From JBPRGG01 sp051418075 (GTDB taxonomy: Bacteria > Bacteroidota > Bacteroidia > Cytophagales > Cyclobacteriaceae): a DNA stretch of 64,000 bases. Below, piece after piece: positions 54,150 through 62,068 of the stretch. Where the stretch lies: contig JBPRGG010000132.1 of the NCBI GenBank assembly GCA_051418075.1, forward strand, positions 1 through 64,000, read 5' to 3'. The notes under the pieces were generated by a model. That model was not told the origin of the DNA, searched no databases, and saw only the letters and a list, made by a program, of their open reading frames with translations. How positions within the stretch are numbered: the first letter of the stretch is position 1; each line of letters opens with the position of its first letter. A program made the position numbers and the translations under genes.

Positions 54150-54722
54150 ATGGAATATATCATTATTGTCATTTCGGCCATCTTTGTCAATAATATTGTA
54201 TTGGCTCAATTTTTGGGAATTTGTCCTTTTTTAGGTGTTTCCAGCAGATTGTCCACTTCCATAGGAATGGGTGGGGCTGTCCTGTTTGTAATGACACTGG
54301 CTACAATAGTTACTTATTTAATTCAAAATTATATTCTCGAACCCTTTGGGTTGATCTTTTTGCAGACTATTGCTTTTATCCTGGTGATAGCAGCTTTGGT
54401 TCAAATAGTTGAAATCGTATTAAAAAAAGTGAGTCCGGCCCTCTATCAGGCCTTAGGTGTATTCCTGCCACTTATAACTACCAATTGTGCCATTTTGGGG
54501 GTAGCGATCTTAGTATTTCAAAAAGAATACAATTTAGTCGAAAGTGTGGTTTTTGCTATTGCCAATGCCATTGGGTTCAGTTTGGCCATCGTGATATTTT
54601 CCAGTATCAGGGAACAGCTGGAATTATCAGATTTACCGGAAGGAATGAAAGGTGTTCCGGCAGCCTTATTGGTAGCTGGATTATTATCCCTGGCATTTAT
54701 GGGATTCACCGGTATCGTTTAG
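54150..54722 (+). CDS. rnfA: Rnf complex subunit A
   Basis: This 190-residue six-helix membrane protein has the conserved FVNNIVLAQFLGICPFLGVS element at the N-terminus and LPLITTNCAILGVAIL in the second half. These are the two cysteine-containing repeats that hold the membrane iron-sulfur site with RnfE. The order B-C-D-G-E-A is that seen in Bacteroidota, whereas Clostridia have C-D-G-E-A-B and gamma-proteobacteria A-B-C-D-G-E. It is 9 bases after rnfE and ends the rnf genes. Confidence 0.95.
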   Translation: MEYIIIVISAIFVNNIVLAQFLGICPFLGVSSRLSTSIGMGGAVLFVMTLATIVTYLIQNYILEPFGLIFLQTIAFILVIAALVQIVEIVLKKVSPALYQALGVFLPLITTNCAILGVAILVFQKEYNLVESVVFAIANAIGFSLAIVIFSSIREQLELSDLPEGMKGVPAALLVAGLLSLAFMGFTGIV

Positions 54723-54750
54723 GGTCAATAAATACATTTTCATTCAATTT

Positions 54751-54795
54751 AAGTTTTATTTTACTTAAACTATGTTTAATTTTAGTTAAAACTTG
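54751..54795 (+). terminator. Weak AT-rich hairpin after rnfA
   Basis: AAGTTTT and CTTAAAC on the left pair with GTTTAA and AAAACTT on the right, with an internal loop. It starts about 30 bases after the rnfA stop. It is AT-rich and imperfect, so it may only partly stop transcription before the next gene. Confidence 0.3.
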
Positions 54796-54825
54796 AACTG
54801 AATAGGCTTACTTTTTTAAAACAAA

Positions 54826-55806
54826 ATGATTGATCTGTCAACAACTTATGTGGGTCTGAAGCTAAAGAACCCGATTATCATCGCCAGTTCTAATTTGACC
54901 AATTCCTTGCCTAATATATTGGCATGTGAAGAGGCCGGTGCCGGTGCTGTGATCTTAAAATCTATATTTGAAGAACAATTGATTGCGCAGGAACAGAAAG
55001 TGGGGGCAAAGGGTGATGGTTTTTCCGATCGGGTAGATAATTATTACAAGAATGGTTTATTTCTTCAACTGGATAATTATGTCGAATTGATCAGACAAGG
55101 GAAGAAAGAAATGAAAATCCCGGTAATTGCCAGTGTAAATTGCATTTCAGCTAAAAATTATTGGATGCCCTTTTTGAGAGAGATCGAAAAAGCCGGAGCC
55201 GATGCGTTGGAAGTGAATGTAGCAGTAATGCCCAAAAGCTTTAAGCAAACTCCCTATGAAATAGAAACGCATATCTTCAAGATCATTTATGAAATAAGCC
55301 AGCATACTAAAATGCCGGTATTGGCCAAGATTGCGCCTTATTATACATCAATTCCTAAAATAGCACGTGGCTTGCAGAAAAACGGAGCTGCTTCAGTAGT
55401 CCTGTTTAATCGGTTTTATCAGCCTGATATAGATCCTGAGGGGGTAAAATTCAAATCAAAAGGAAAATATTCGACAGAAAATGACCTGAGTATTTCTCTG
55501 CGCTGGATCTCAATGTTATATAAACAGATCAAATGTGACCTGGCCGGTGCTACCGGGGTACATACCGGCGAAGGAGCCATCAAACTGATTCTTTCCGGCG
55601 CTTCTGCCATAGAGATTTGTTCGGTACTATATCTGAAGGGTATGGGTTATCTGGATCAATTGCTGCTGGAGATGAAGGGTTGGCTTTCAAAAAATCAGTA
55701 TGAGTCAATTTCCCAGATTCAGGGTATTCTGAGCCAGAAAAACAAAGATTTTCCGGAATTCTTCGAGCGTTTTCAATATATTGAAGCAATGGAGGGAATG
55801 GAATAG
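54826..55806 (+). CDS. Dihydroorotate-dehydrogenase-like flavoprotein
   Basis: This 326-residue protein has a DHODH/dihydropyrimidine-dehydrogenase-type TIM barrel that binds FMN. It begins DLSTTYVGLKLKNPIIIASSNLT and has AGAGAVILKSIFEEQ, IPVIASVNCISAKNY, ADALEVNVAV and KMPVLAKIAPYY. The C-terminus has GATGVHTGEGAIKLILSGASA, the phosphate-binding region. It lacks the length and residues of a true pyrD and is usually annotated only as DHODH-like. The location just after rnfA suggests redox traffic with the Rnf complex, but this is not proven. It is convergent with the glycosyltransferase gene, with 3 bases between them. Confidence 0.82.
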   Translation: MIDLSTTYVGLKLKNPIIIASSNLTNSLPNILACEEAGAGAVILKSIFEEQLIAQEQKVGAKGDGFSDRVDNYYKNGLFLQLDNYVELIRQGKKEMKIPVIASVNCISAKNYWMPFLREIEKAGADALEVNVAVMPKSFKQTPYEIETHIFKIIYEISQHTKMPVLAKIAPYYTSIPKIARGLQKNGAASVVLFNRFYQPDIDPEGVKFKSKGKYSTENDLSISLRWISMLYKQIKCDLAGATGVHTGEGAIKLILSGASAIEICSVLYLKGMGYLDQLLLEMKGWLSKNQYESISQIQGILSQKNKDFPEFFERFQYIEAMEGME

Positions 55807-55809
55807 CCT

Positions 55810-56910
55810 TTAGATCGTTTCAAGTTCCTGCAGGATTGTTTTATTGTATTTGGTAAGCCAAGCTCTAAAATCAGCGTTGCCATTCTGGCTCTCATGCCGG
55901 GGAATGTATTCCAGGAATCGGGTAATATTGAAGTATTGATCATCAATCCCGGCCTGGGCTTTTTTAGCGTCAATGGCGTTGCAGGCCTGTTCATATTGAC
56001 CCTGCACAGGGATCATAAGAACCGGTTTACCCAGGTACATGGCCTCACAAACAGATTCAAAACCGGCAGTGGAGATCAATCCTTTGCAATTCCTCATAAA
56101 TTCCAGGAATTTTTTATCATCCAGTTGATGGAATACCAGATTTTTATGAAAATGGTAATGACGGGGCATATCTTTTTTATCCCAAAAACAGTGGATCTTT
56201 ACATCCTGATGCTTCTGATGCCATTGCATGATCTCCTGGCTGTAGCCATCATTCACCATGTATCCCAGCAGATAATCGCCCTGTTCTGACTCCAGTTCAA
56301 AAACTTCCTGACGCAATAAAGGTGGGGTAACAACCAGGTCCTTATACCTGTCCGGCTGGTAATGGCTAAAGGATAAAGCCAGTTTTTTTACTGCCCTGAA
56401 AGAGGTCAGTTTATTGTTTATCTTGAATAAATATTTATCCAGTGGTTTTCCCGGAGCAAATTCAAAAGAAGGGTGATCAGCCAGGTATTGATGCCCAATG
56501 CCTATGAAGGGGATTGATCGGCTGTATAACAAAGCATAAATTCCTCCTAAAAGATCATAAAAATTGATAATCCGGTCCGGCTGATGTGTTTTTACTTCCT
56601 GGTGGATTAATTTCAGGCTTTTTAAATAAGTGACAGTATTTTTCAGGTTATGAATGATGGTAGGAAATATCCTGACTGATTTGTTATTTTGGTCGGTCAC
56701 AAAATTAGGGCTCTGTATTCTTTCAATGGGGCAGGTAATCCGTTGCCTCACAAAACCGGGTATTTCCCTTCTTTTACTGCTGCCAATGATTACAGCAACT
56801 ATCTTATGGCCTGCCTTTTCCAGCATTTCAAATAAGGTGATAGCTTGGGTCATGTGCCCTCTTCCTTCACCCTGAACTATAAATAGAAATCGTAGTGACT
56901 TATCCTGCAT
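55810..56910 (-). CDS. MurG/MGT-like glycosyltransferase
   Basis: This 366-residue protein has two Rossmann-like GT-B domains. The N-terminal glycine-rich motif is FIVQGEGRGHMTQAITLFEMLE. The C-terminal nucleotide-sugar site contains GLISTAGFESVCEAMYLGKPVLMIPVQGQYEQACNA, typical of UDP-sugar transferases in the MurG/macrolide group. It could attach a hexose or N-acetylhexosamine to a lipid or envelope glycan. It overlaps the LpxH-like gene by 11 bases on the same strand, and that pair is common in Bacteroidota and hints at outer-membrane lipid work. There is no signal peptide. Confidence 0.82.
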   Translation of the reverse strand: MQDKSLRFLFIVQGEGRGHMTQAITLFEMLEKAGHKIVAVIIGSSKRREIPGFVRQRITCPIERIQSPNFVTDQNNKSVRIFPTIIHNLKNTVTYLKSLKLIHQEVKTHQPDRIINFYDLLGGIYALLYSRSIPFIGIGHQYLADHPSFEFAPGKPLDKYLFKINNKLTSFRAVKKLALSFSHYQPDRYKDLVVTPPLLRQEVFELESEQGDYLLGYMVNDGYSQEIMQWHQKHQDVKIHCFWDKKDMPRHYHFHKNLVFHQLDDKKFLEFMRNCKGLISTAGFESVCEAMYLGKPVLMIPVQGQYEQACNAIDAKKAQAGIDDQYFNITRFLEYIPRHESQNGNADFRAWLTKYNKTILQELETI

Positions 56911-57733
56911 TCTGTTTCAGGTCAGTTTTGGGCGATTCGTCATATTCCTTGATTTTGATCAAGGTGTTTTGCCTGTTTTCATTACATTCAACGGGCTTAA
57001 TCTTAGGTGTTTCATTATAGTAAATTAAACTCCATTCCCCTTTTTTATCCTGTACCAGGGCACTTAATGACTCTATCCAGTCACCTGAGTTAAGATATTC
57101 AATTCCGTTGATGGTTTTGATAGAGGGTAAATGGCTATGGCCACAAATGATACCATCACATTTCTTAATACGGGCTAACTCGATCAGTTTACTTTCAAAG
57201 TTGTTGATATAAGTTTGGGAACCAATAATGCCAGATTTAATGAACTTTGAGGCAGAGTAGCTGCTTTTCAACCGATTTATTTTGACTTTTGAAATCAGCC
57301 AGTTAAACAAAAGCAAACCTGTTTTGCCACACCAGTTGAGCCAGGGATATTTTTGGATAAGAACATCGAATACATCTCCATGGGTCACGTAATATTTTTT
57401 ACCAAATGCTCCATAAACCATATCTTTCTGAATGCTAAAATTTCCCAGACGAAATGGAAGAAACTGGGCTGGTATATAGTCCTGATTGCCGGTGATAAAG
57501 GTAATACAAGTTTGGTTTTCCTCAACCATTTTAAGTAGCCGGGCAAAAAAACGGATATGCTTTTTCTTGAAGGAACGTAGTTTTTTAAGAGAAATACCTT
57601 CAAATATGTCCCCGTTGAGTATCAAATGCTCACATTTACATTGTTTTAAAAAATTGGTCAGCTCTTTGGCTTTGGCTCCCGAAGCACCCAGGTGCAAATC
57701 TGAAACTATAATGGTTTTATATTGGTTTTTCAC
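56900..57733 (-). CDS. LpxH-like metallophosphoesterase
   Basis: This 277-residue cytosolic phosphoesterase has the full two-metal motif set: VSDLHLGASG, LILNGDIFEG, FITGNQD, THGDVFD and CGHSHLP. These fit the UDP-2,3-diacylglucosamine diphosphatase (LpxH) group, which makes lipid X in lipid A synthesis. Relatives with other substrates exist, so I do not assign the symbol. It is the first gene of a two-gene minus-strand operon with the glycosyltransferase. No lpx gene is adjacent. Confidence 0.8.
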   Translation of the reverse strand: MKNQYKTIIVSDLHLGASGAKAKELTNFLKQCKCEHLILNGDIFEGISLKKLRSFKKKHIRFFARLLKMVEENQTCITFITGNQDYIPAQFLPFRLGNFSIQKDMVYGAFGKKYYVTHGDVFDVLIQKYPWLNWCGKTGLLLFNWLISKVKINRLKSSYSASKFIKSGIIGSQTYINNFESKLIELARIKKCDGIICGHSHLPSIKTINGIEYLNSGDWIESLSALVQDKKGEWSLIYYNETPKIKPVECNENRQNTLIKIKEYDESPKTDLKQNAG

Positions 57734-57971
57734 ATCAGGAAATTTGTTCCTAATTTGGCGATTTTTAATTAATTATATGTTACATGTAAATTACAAAAAT
57801 GATAAGAATTGCAATTTCAGAAGGTCAAATGGTTAACAAATGGTTCATTTTGTTAACCTGGAGGTAATATATAAAAATTTGAAGAGAAATGAAGTCTAAC
57901 CAGCCTTAATCCAGCTAAAAATATTAAAAAATGAATTCTGGAAACCAGAAAGGTAATTGCTGTTTTACAGA

Positions 57972-58220
57972 TCAAGTGGACTTATGTTCAATTTTAGTTT
58001 CTATATATTTAACGGCTTGTTTGATGGTTTGTAATTTTTCAGCTTCATTGTCTGGAATTTTAATGTCAAAGTTTTGTTCAAATTCCATTACCAGTTCGGC
58101 ATAATCTAATGAATCTATTCCCAGGTCCTTGATGAAATTGGCATCCGGAGTTACCTCAGTTTCTGCAATTCCAAGTTTGTCCACCAAAATTTGGGTAATC
58201 CGTTTGTTGATATCTTCCAT
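57972..58220 (-). CDS. acpP: Acyl carrier protein
   Basis: This 82-residue acidic, four-helix protein carries the phosphopantetheine attachment motif LGIDSLDYAELVMEFE, with the modified serine at about residue 36. It shuttles acyl groups in fatty-acid or lipid synthesis. The length is normal. No fabF or other fatty-acid gene is next to it, so a housekeeping or special acyl role cannot be decided. Confidence 0.9.
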   Translation of the reverse strand: MEDINKRITQILVDKLGIAETEVTPDANFIKDLGIDSLDYAELVMEFEQNFDIKIPDNEAEKLQTIKQAVKYIETKIEHKST

Positions 58221-58312
58221 ACAATTGAATAAAATTACTCCTTAAGTACTGTAAATATAATTAAGCTTTAATAGATAATAAAATAAAAATAATGTACCAA
58301 TATAAAAAAATA

Positions 58313-59680
58313 TTAGAACTTAAGCGAAAATTCTGTGCCTTCATCCAGTTTTGATCTGACACTGATGGTGCCAAGGTGCTGGCGCATAATTTGCCTGGAC
58401 AGGCTTAATCCAATGCCTGAGCCACTTTTTTTAGTGGTAAAAAAGGGGATAAATATTTTGGTTTGGGCTTCTTCTTCAATTCCGGCCCCATTGTCTCGTA
58501 CAGAGATGATGGTCTTGCCTTTATCATCCAGGTAGGCTTTTATTTCGATCAATTTTTCTTCTTCCTCTTCTTCCATAGCCTGGATGGCGTTCTGGATCAG
58601 GTTGATCAGCACCTGCTGAATCAATTCGGGGTCCACTTCAATGGTCAGGTTTTCCGGGGTGATTTCCTGAATGAAATTAATTTTATGATTATCCAGGTCA
58701 TGCCGGAGCAGAATGTGGACCTGCCTGAATAATTCCTGGATGGAAACCACTTTAAATTTCGGTTTGGGGATATGCGTAAGACTGCGAAAATCACTGACGA
58801 AACGTATCAGTCCATCGCTTCTTTTTTGGATGGTCTGTACAGCCATATGCATGTCTACCATTTCCTCCAGGTTAATGTCACAAGTAGCTTTACCTTCTTC
58901 ACAATCCGCAATATAAGTCAACATTTCCTGCTCTACAGTATTGGCCAGTGAAGAGATAGGTGTGACTGAATTCATGATTTCGTGGGTAAGTACCCTGACC
59001 AGTTTCTGCCAGGCCTCCATCTCATTTTCCTCCAGTTCACTATGGATGTTTTGTACAGAAATAAGCTTAAATTCTTCAGACTGCAGGCTTAATTCAATGG
59101 CATACACCGATAATTGAATGACCTCGTCACCCAGGTCAATTTTCACCAATGCCCTTCCGCCAGTTCTTAATTTAATAAAACTTTCTACCAGTATGCTGCT
59201 TAAATCCCTTAATTCGTTTATATTATTTATTTGTTCTACCTTGAATAATTTTTTGGCAGCCGTATTAATGATCTGAATATCCCCACTGCGTTTAAATGTT
59301 AGTATGCCAATTCCTACGTGCTGGACTATATTTTTCAGGTATTGATATTGGGCATCCTTTTCAGCCCTGATTTCGGTAAGCTTCCGCATGACCATGTTAA
59401 ACTCACTTTTCAGGATATCAAGGTAGGTGCCGTCTTCATTGACAGCATAGGTCTGGGAGAAATCATTGTTTTTAATAGAATTGAAAAACGTGTTGATTTC
59501 CTTATTGGTTTTATTAAGGAAGTTGATCAGGGAAATCACCTGATAGATCACCAGTATTAAAACCAAAAGGATCGTAATAAAAAATGCATCTCTGTAAATA
59601 AGATGCGTTAACAGATAAATAGTCAGGGCAATAATGATTACCCTGAGTGTAATATTTACTCTAAAATCACTAAAGTCCAT
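58313..59680 (-). CDS. Membrane sensor histidine kinase, NtrY-like
   Basis: This 455-residue protein has two N-terminal membrane helices (about 10-27 and 32-55) with almost no periplasmic loop. A HAMP/PAS-like region covers about 60-215. The DHp helix has the phospho-histidine H233 in LTHEIMNSVTPISSLAN. The ATPase domain has the N box QVLINLIQNAIQAM, then DNGAGIEE and GSGIGLSLSRQIM. It phosphorylates the NtrC-type regulator encoded just upstream; the genes overlap by 11 bases. With so small an outside loop, the signal is probably membrane-borne or cytosolic. Confidence 0.93.
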   Translation of the reverse strand: MDFSDFRVNITLRVIIIALTIYLLTHLIYRDAFFITILLVLILVIYQVISLINFLNKTNKEINTFFNSIKNNDFSQTYAVNEDGTYLDILKSEFNMVMRKLTEIRAEKDAQYQYLKNIVQHVGIGILTFKRSGDIQIINTAAKKLFKVEQINNINELRDLSSILVESFIKLRTGGRALVKIDLGDEVIQLSVYAIELSLQSEEFKLISVQNIHSELEENEMEAWQKLVRVLTHEIMNSVTPISSLANTVEQEMLTYIADCEEGKATCDINLEEMVDMHMAVQTIQKRSDGLIRFVSDFRSLTHIPKPKFKVVSIQELFRQVHILLRHDLDNHKINFIQEITPENLTIEVDPELIQQVLINLIQNAIQAMEEEEEEKLIEIKAYLDDKGKTIISVRDNGAGIEEEAQTKIFIPFFTTKKSGSGIGLSLSRQIMRQHLGTISVRSKLDEGTEFSLKF

Positions 59681-61052
59681 GTTTCTCTAACCTTCTGTAC
59701 AGAGAGGCGCGGGTAAGTCCAAGTTCTTTAGCAGCCTTTGAAATATTTCCAGAATGTTTACCAATTGCTTTTTGAATGACTGTTTTTTCAACTTCTTCCA
59801 GGTTGAAATTTTCTGCGATATTATCATTGGCATCCGGTGCCTGATTGAGAAAAAAGAAATCTTCAGGAACCAATATATTGTTTTCACTCATGATAATGGC
59901 TCGCTCAAGGGCATGCTGCAGTTCGCGAATATTTCCCGGCCACCGGTATTTTTGTAATCGTTTTATGGTATTGGCCGCTATTGATTTAACCGGCTTACGA
60001 TACTTATGGCTATACATTTTCAGAAAATGTTCAGCCAATAATGGTATGTCATCCTGCCTGTCCCGGAGAGGAGGAAGGTGAATTTCCACTGTATTGATTC
60101 GGTAGAGCAAATCCTGCCTGAAAGTGTTATCCTTTACCATATCATGGATGTTCATGTTGGTAGCGCAAACCAGCCTGATGTCTATAGGAATGGTTTTGTT
60201 GGTGCCTACCCGCATCACTTCTCTTCTCTGTAAAACAGTAAGTAGTTTTGATTGGAGCGGCAGACTGAGGTTCCCGATCTCATCCAGGAACAAAGTGCCT
60301 CCATTGGCAATTTCAAAGCGGCCGGCCCGATCTTCCTTGGCATCAGTAAAAGCACCCTTCTTATGTCCGAATAGCTCACTTTCAAATAGTGTTTCTGTAA
60401 CAGCTCCCATATCCACACTGATAAATACATTGTCCTTGCGTAATGATCTTTGGTGTATAGCTCTGGCTATTAACTCTTTACCTGTGCCGTTTTCTCCAAG
60501 TATCAATATATTGGCATCCGTTTGAGCTACTTTCTCGATCAGTGAGAAAACTTCCTGAATCGGTTCACTCCGACCAATGATATCTTTAAATGGCTGATTA
60601 CTGTCTTCTTGTAATTGCTTCCTGGTCTGTTTTAGTTGGTCTACCTCTTTATATGATTTCTTTAATTTAATCGCTGTAGAAATTGTGGCCAACAACTTTT
60701 CATTTTGCCAGGGTTTCAATACAAAGTCAGTCGCGCCTTCTTTTAATGCTTTAACCGCCATTTCTACATCCCCAAAGGCCGTAATAAGGATGACTACGGC
60801 AGATGGGTCTTTTTCCAGGATCTGGTTGAGCCAGTAAAAACCTTCTTTCCCGCTGGTAATGTCTTTACTAAAGTTCATATCCAGCAAGATCACATCATAA
60901 GTGTCATTGTTTAGCAAAAAGGGTATTTTTTTCGGATTTTGCTCAATAATCACCTGAAAAGCATGTTTTTTAAGCAACATCTTAGCCGCTAAAAGCACAT
61001 CCTCATCATCATCAATCATCAGTATTTTTCCAAATTCTTTTTCTACAGCCAT
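59670..61052 (-). CDS. Sigma-54-type response regulator, NtrC/AtoC-like
   Basis: This 460-residue regulator has three domains. The receiver domain (about 1-125) has D58 in DVILLDMNF as phospho-acceptor. An AAA+ domain covers about 155-390, with Walker A GENGTGKE and the sigma-54 contact loop GAFTDA at 233-238. The classical loop is GAFTGA, so the fifth position is D rather than G. A Fis-type helix-turn-helix lies at the C-terminus (GNISKAAKELGLTRASLYRRLEKHGL). It would activate sigma-54 promoters when phosphorylated by the adjacent kinase. The region upstream of it has paired GAACA/TGTTC half-sites. Confidence 0.93.
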   Translation of the reverse strand: MAVEKEFGKILMIDDDEDVLLAAKMLLKKHAFQVIIEQNPKKIPFLLNNDTYDVILLDMNFSKDITSGKEGFYWLNQILEKDPSAVVILITAFGDVEMAVKALKEGATDFVLKPWQNEKLLATISTAIKLKKSYKEVDQLKQTRKQLQEDSNQPFKDIIGRSEPIQEVFSLIEKVAQTDANILILGENGTGKELIARAIHQRSLRKDNVFISVDMGAVTETLFESELFGHKKGAFTDAKEDRAGRFEIANGGTLFLDEIGNLSLPLQSKLLTVLQRREVMRVGTNKTIPIDIRLVCATNMNIHDMVKDNTFRQDLLYRINTVEIHLPPLRDRQDDIPLLAEHFLKMYSHKYRKPVKSIAANTIKRLQKYRWPGNIRELQHALERAIIMSENNILVPEDFFFLNQAPDANDNIAENFNLEEVEKTVIQKAIGKHSGNISKAAKELGLTRASLYRRLEKHGL

Positions 61053-61170
61053 TTTTCAAAATTTAGTATTGGTTGAAATGATCCTATTACATTTATAGTA
61101 ATCTAATATGATGCCAATCCACTACGCAGAAAAATTGTAGTGAGCTAACCGCCTAAAATTAGGTTTTTAT

Positions 61171-61216
61171 TTTTGAACAAACCAGTGTTTTGTTCAAAAA
61201 TGAACACACGGTGTTC
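61171..61216. promoter_or_regulatory. Cluster of GAACA/TGTTC inverted repeats
   Basis: Four half-sites lie in 42 bases: GAACA (61175-61179), TGTTC (61191-61195), GAACA (61202-61206) and TGTTC (61212-61216). The first pair is part of a perfect 11-bp inverted repeat, TTTTGAACAAA / TTTGTTCAAAA. The second pair forms GAACAC-ACG-GTGTTC. Spacings of 16, 11 and 10 bases roughly fit helical turns. They sit between the NtrC-type gene and the divergent FKBP gene and may be activator sites. Confidence 0.55.
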
Positions 61217-61345
61217 GGAAATGTGCAGATCAGACAGGAGTCTTCCTATTTAGTTGGGTAAAACATGGCATAAGTTAAATTAAACCTATACCTTTATTTT
61301 TTGTTTAAAAGAAAAGTAAACATTTGAAAACAAAATAATTACGTT

Positions 61346-61774
61346 ATGACGGAAGCAAGAAAAGGAAACACGGTAAAGGTCCACTATACTGGTCGGCTAA
61401 ATGATGGAACTGTATTTGACTCTTCAGTTAATAAGGAACCACTAAGCTTCAAACTAGGAGAAGGTAACATGATCCCCGGTTTCGAGAAGGCAGTGGAAGG
61501 ATTAAAGGAAGGTGAAAAAGTAACTGCAAACATAGATTCACAGGAAGCCTATGGCGAACGTAGAGACGATCTTTTAGTAGAAGTTCCCCGGCAAAATGTA
61601 CCTGAAAGTATTACACCTGAAGTTGGACAACAACTTTCTATTAAGCAACCTGACGGCAACACGATTCCGGTTGTGGTCACTGAAACAAAACCTGAGTCTA
61701 TCGTTCTGGATGCCAATCACCCATTAGCTGGAAAGGATCTGATCTTTGATATTGAAGTGGTACAGGTTAGCTAA
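61346..61774 (+). CDS. FKBP-type peptidyl-prolyl isomerase, SlyD-like
   Basis: This 142-residue isomerase has the FKBP core: VKVHYTGRLNDGTVFDSSVN at the start, then GEGNMIPGFEKAVEGLKEGEK. An inserted IF-type chaperone flap occupies about 70-120 (DDLLVEVPRQNVPESI and later), as in SlyD. The C-terminal DANHPLAGKDLIFDIEVVQV closes the FKBP fold. No histidine-rich tail is present, so the metal-binding part of Escherichia coli SlyD is missing. It is divergent from the NtrC-type gene. Confidence 0.93.
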   Translation: MTEARKGNTVKVHYTGRLNDGTVFDSSVNKEPLSFKLGEGNMIPGFEKAVEGLKEGEKVTANIDSQEAYGERRDDLLVEVPRQNVPESITPEVGQQLSIKQPDGNTIPVVVTETKPESIVLDANHPLAGKDLIFDIEVVQVS

Positions 61775-61801
61775 AAACCTAATAGTAAACCTGTTGACCG
61801 T

Positions 61802-61884
61802 AAAGGGCCGTTTCTAAAAAAATGCATATTGAAAGCAAGTAAAGCTGGTAAATTATAGTTTATTCATTTTAGAAGCAGCCCTTT
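61802..61884 (+). terminator. Long-loop inverted repeat after the FKBP gene
   Basis: The arms AAAGGGCCGTTTCTAAAA (61802-61819) and TTTTAGAAGCAGCCCTTT (61867-61884) pair with two mismatches across a 47-base loop. The site lies 28 bases after the stop codon. It may be a terminator or a folded 3' end; the loop is long for a simple terminator. Confidence 0.4.
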
Positions 61885-62068
61885 ATGTTTTCCCCTCTAA
61901 TACAAGCCCTTCTGAACTAATTCTGATTATAGTTATCAAAAAATCAATTTTTCCGTATAAACATTCGTATAGTAGTATTAGTATTATGATCTCTTAAAAT
62001 ATTTTTAAAGATTCAAACAAAATATTACTGCTTCCGTTTATGGTAGTGTTACTATTAAAAGCGTCACT

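Noticed and set aside
55894..56289. A 131-codon plus-strand open frame
   Set aside because: It overlaps the glycosyltransferase on the minus strand, whose GT-B motifs are clear. No supporting motif in the plus-strand frame.
61105..61120. Sigma-54 promoter ahead of the NtrC-type gene
   Set aside because: TTGGCAT fits the -24 part but the -12 part lacks the GC that is almost always required.
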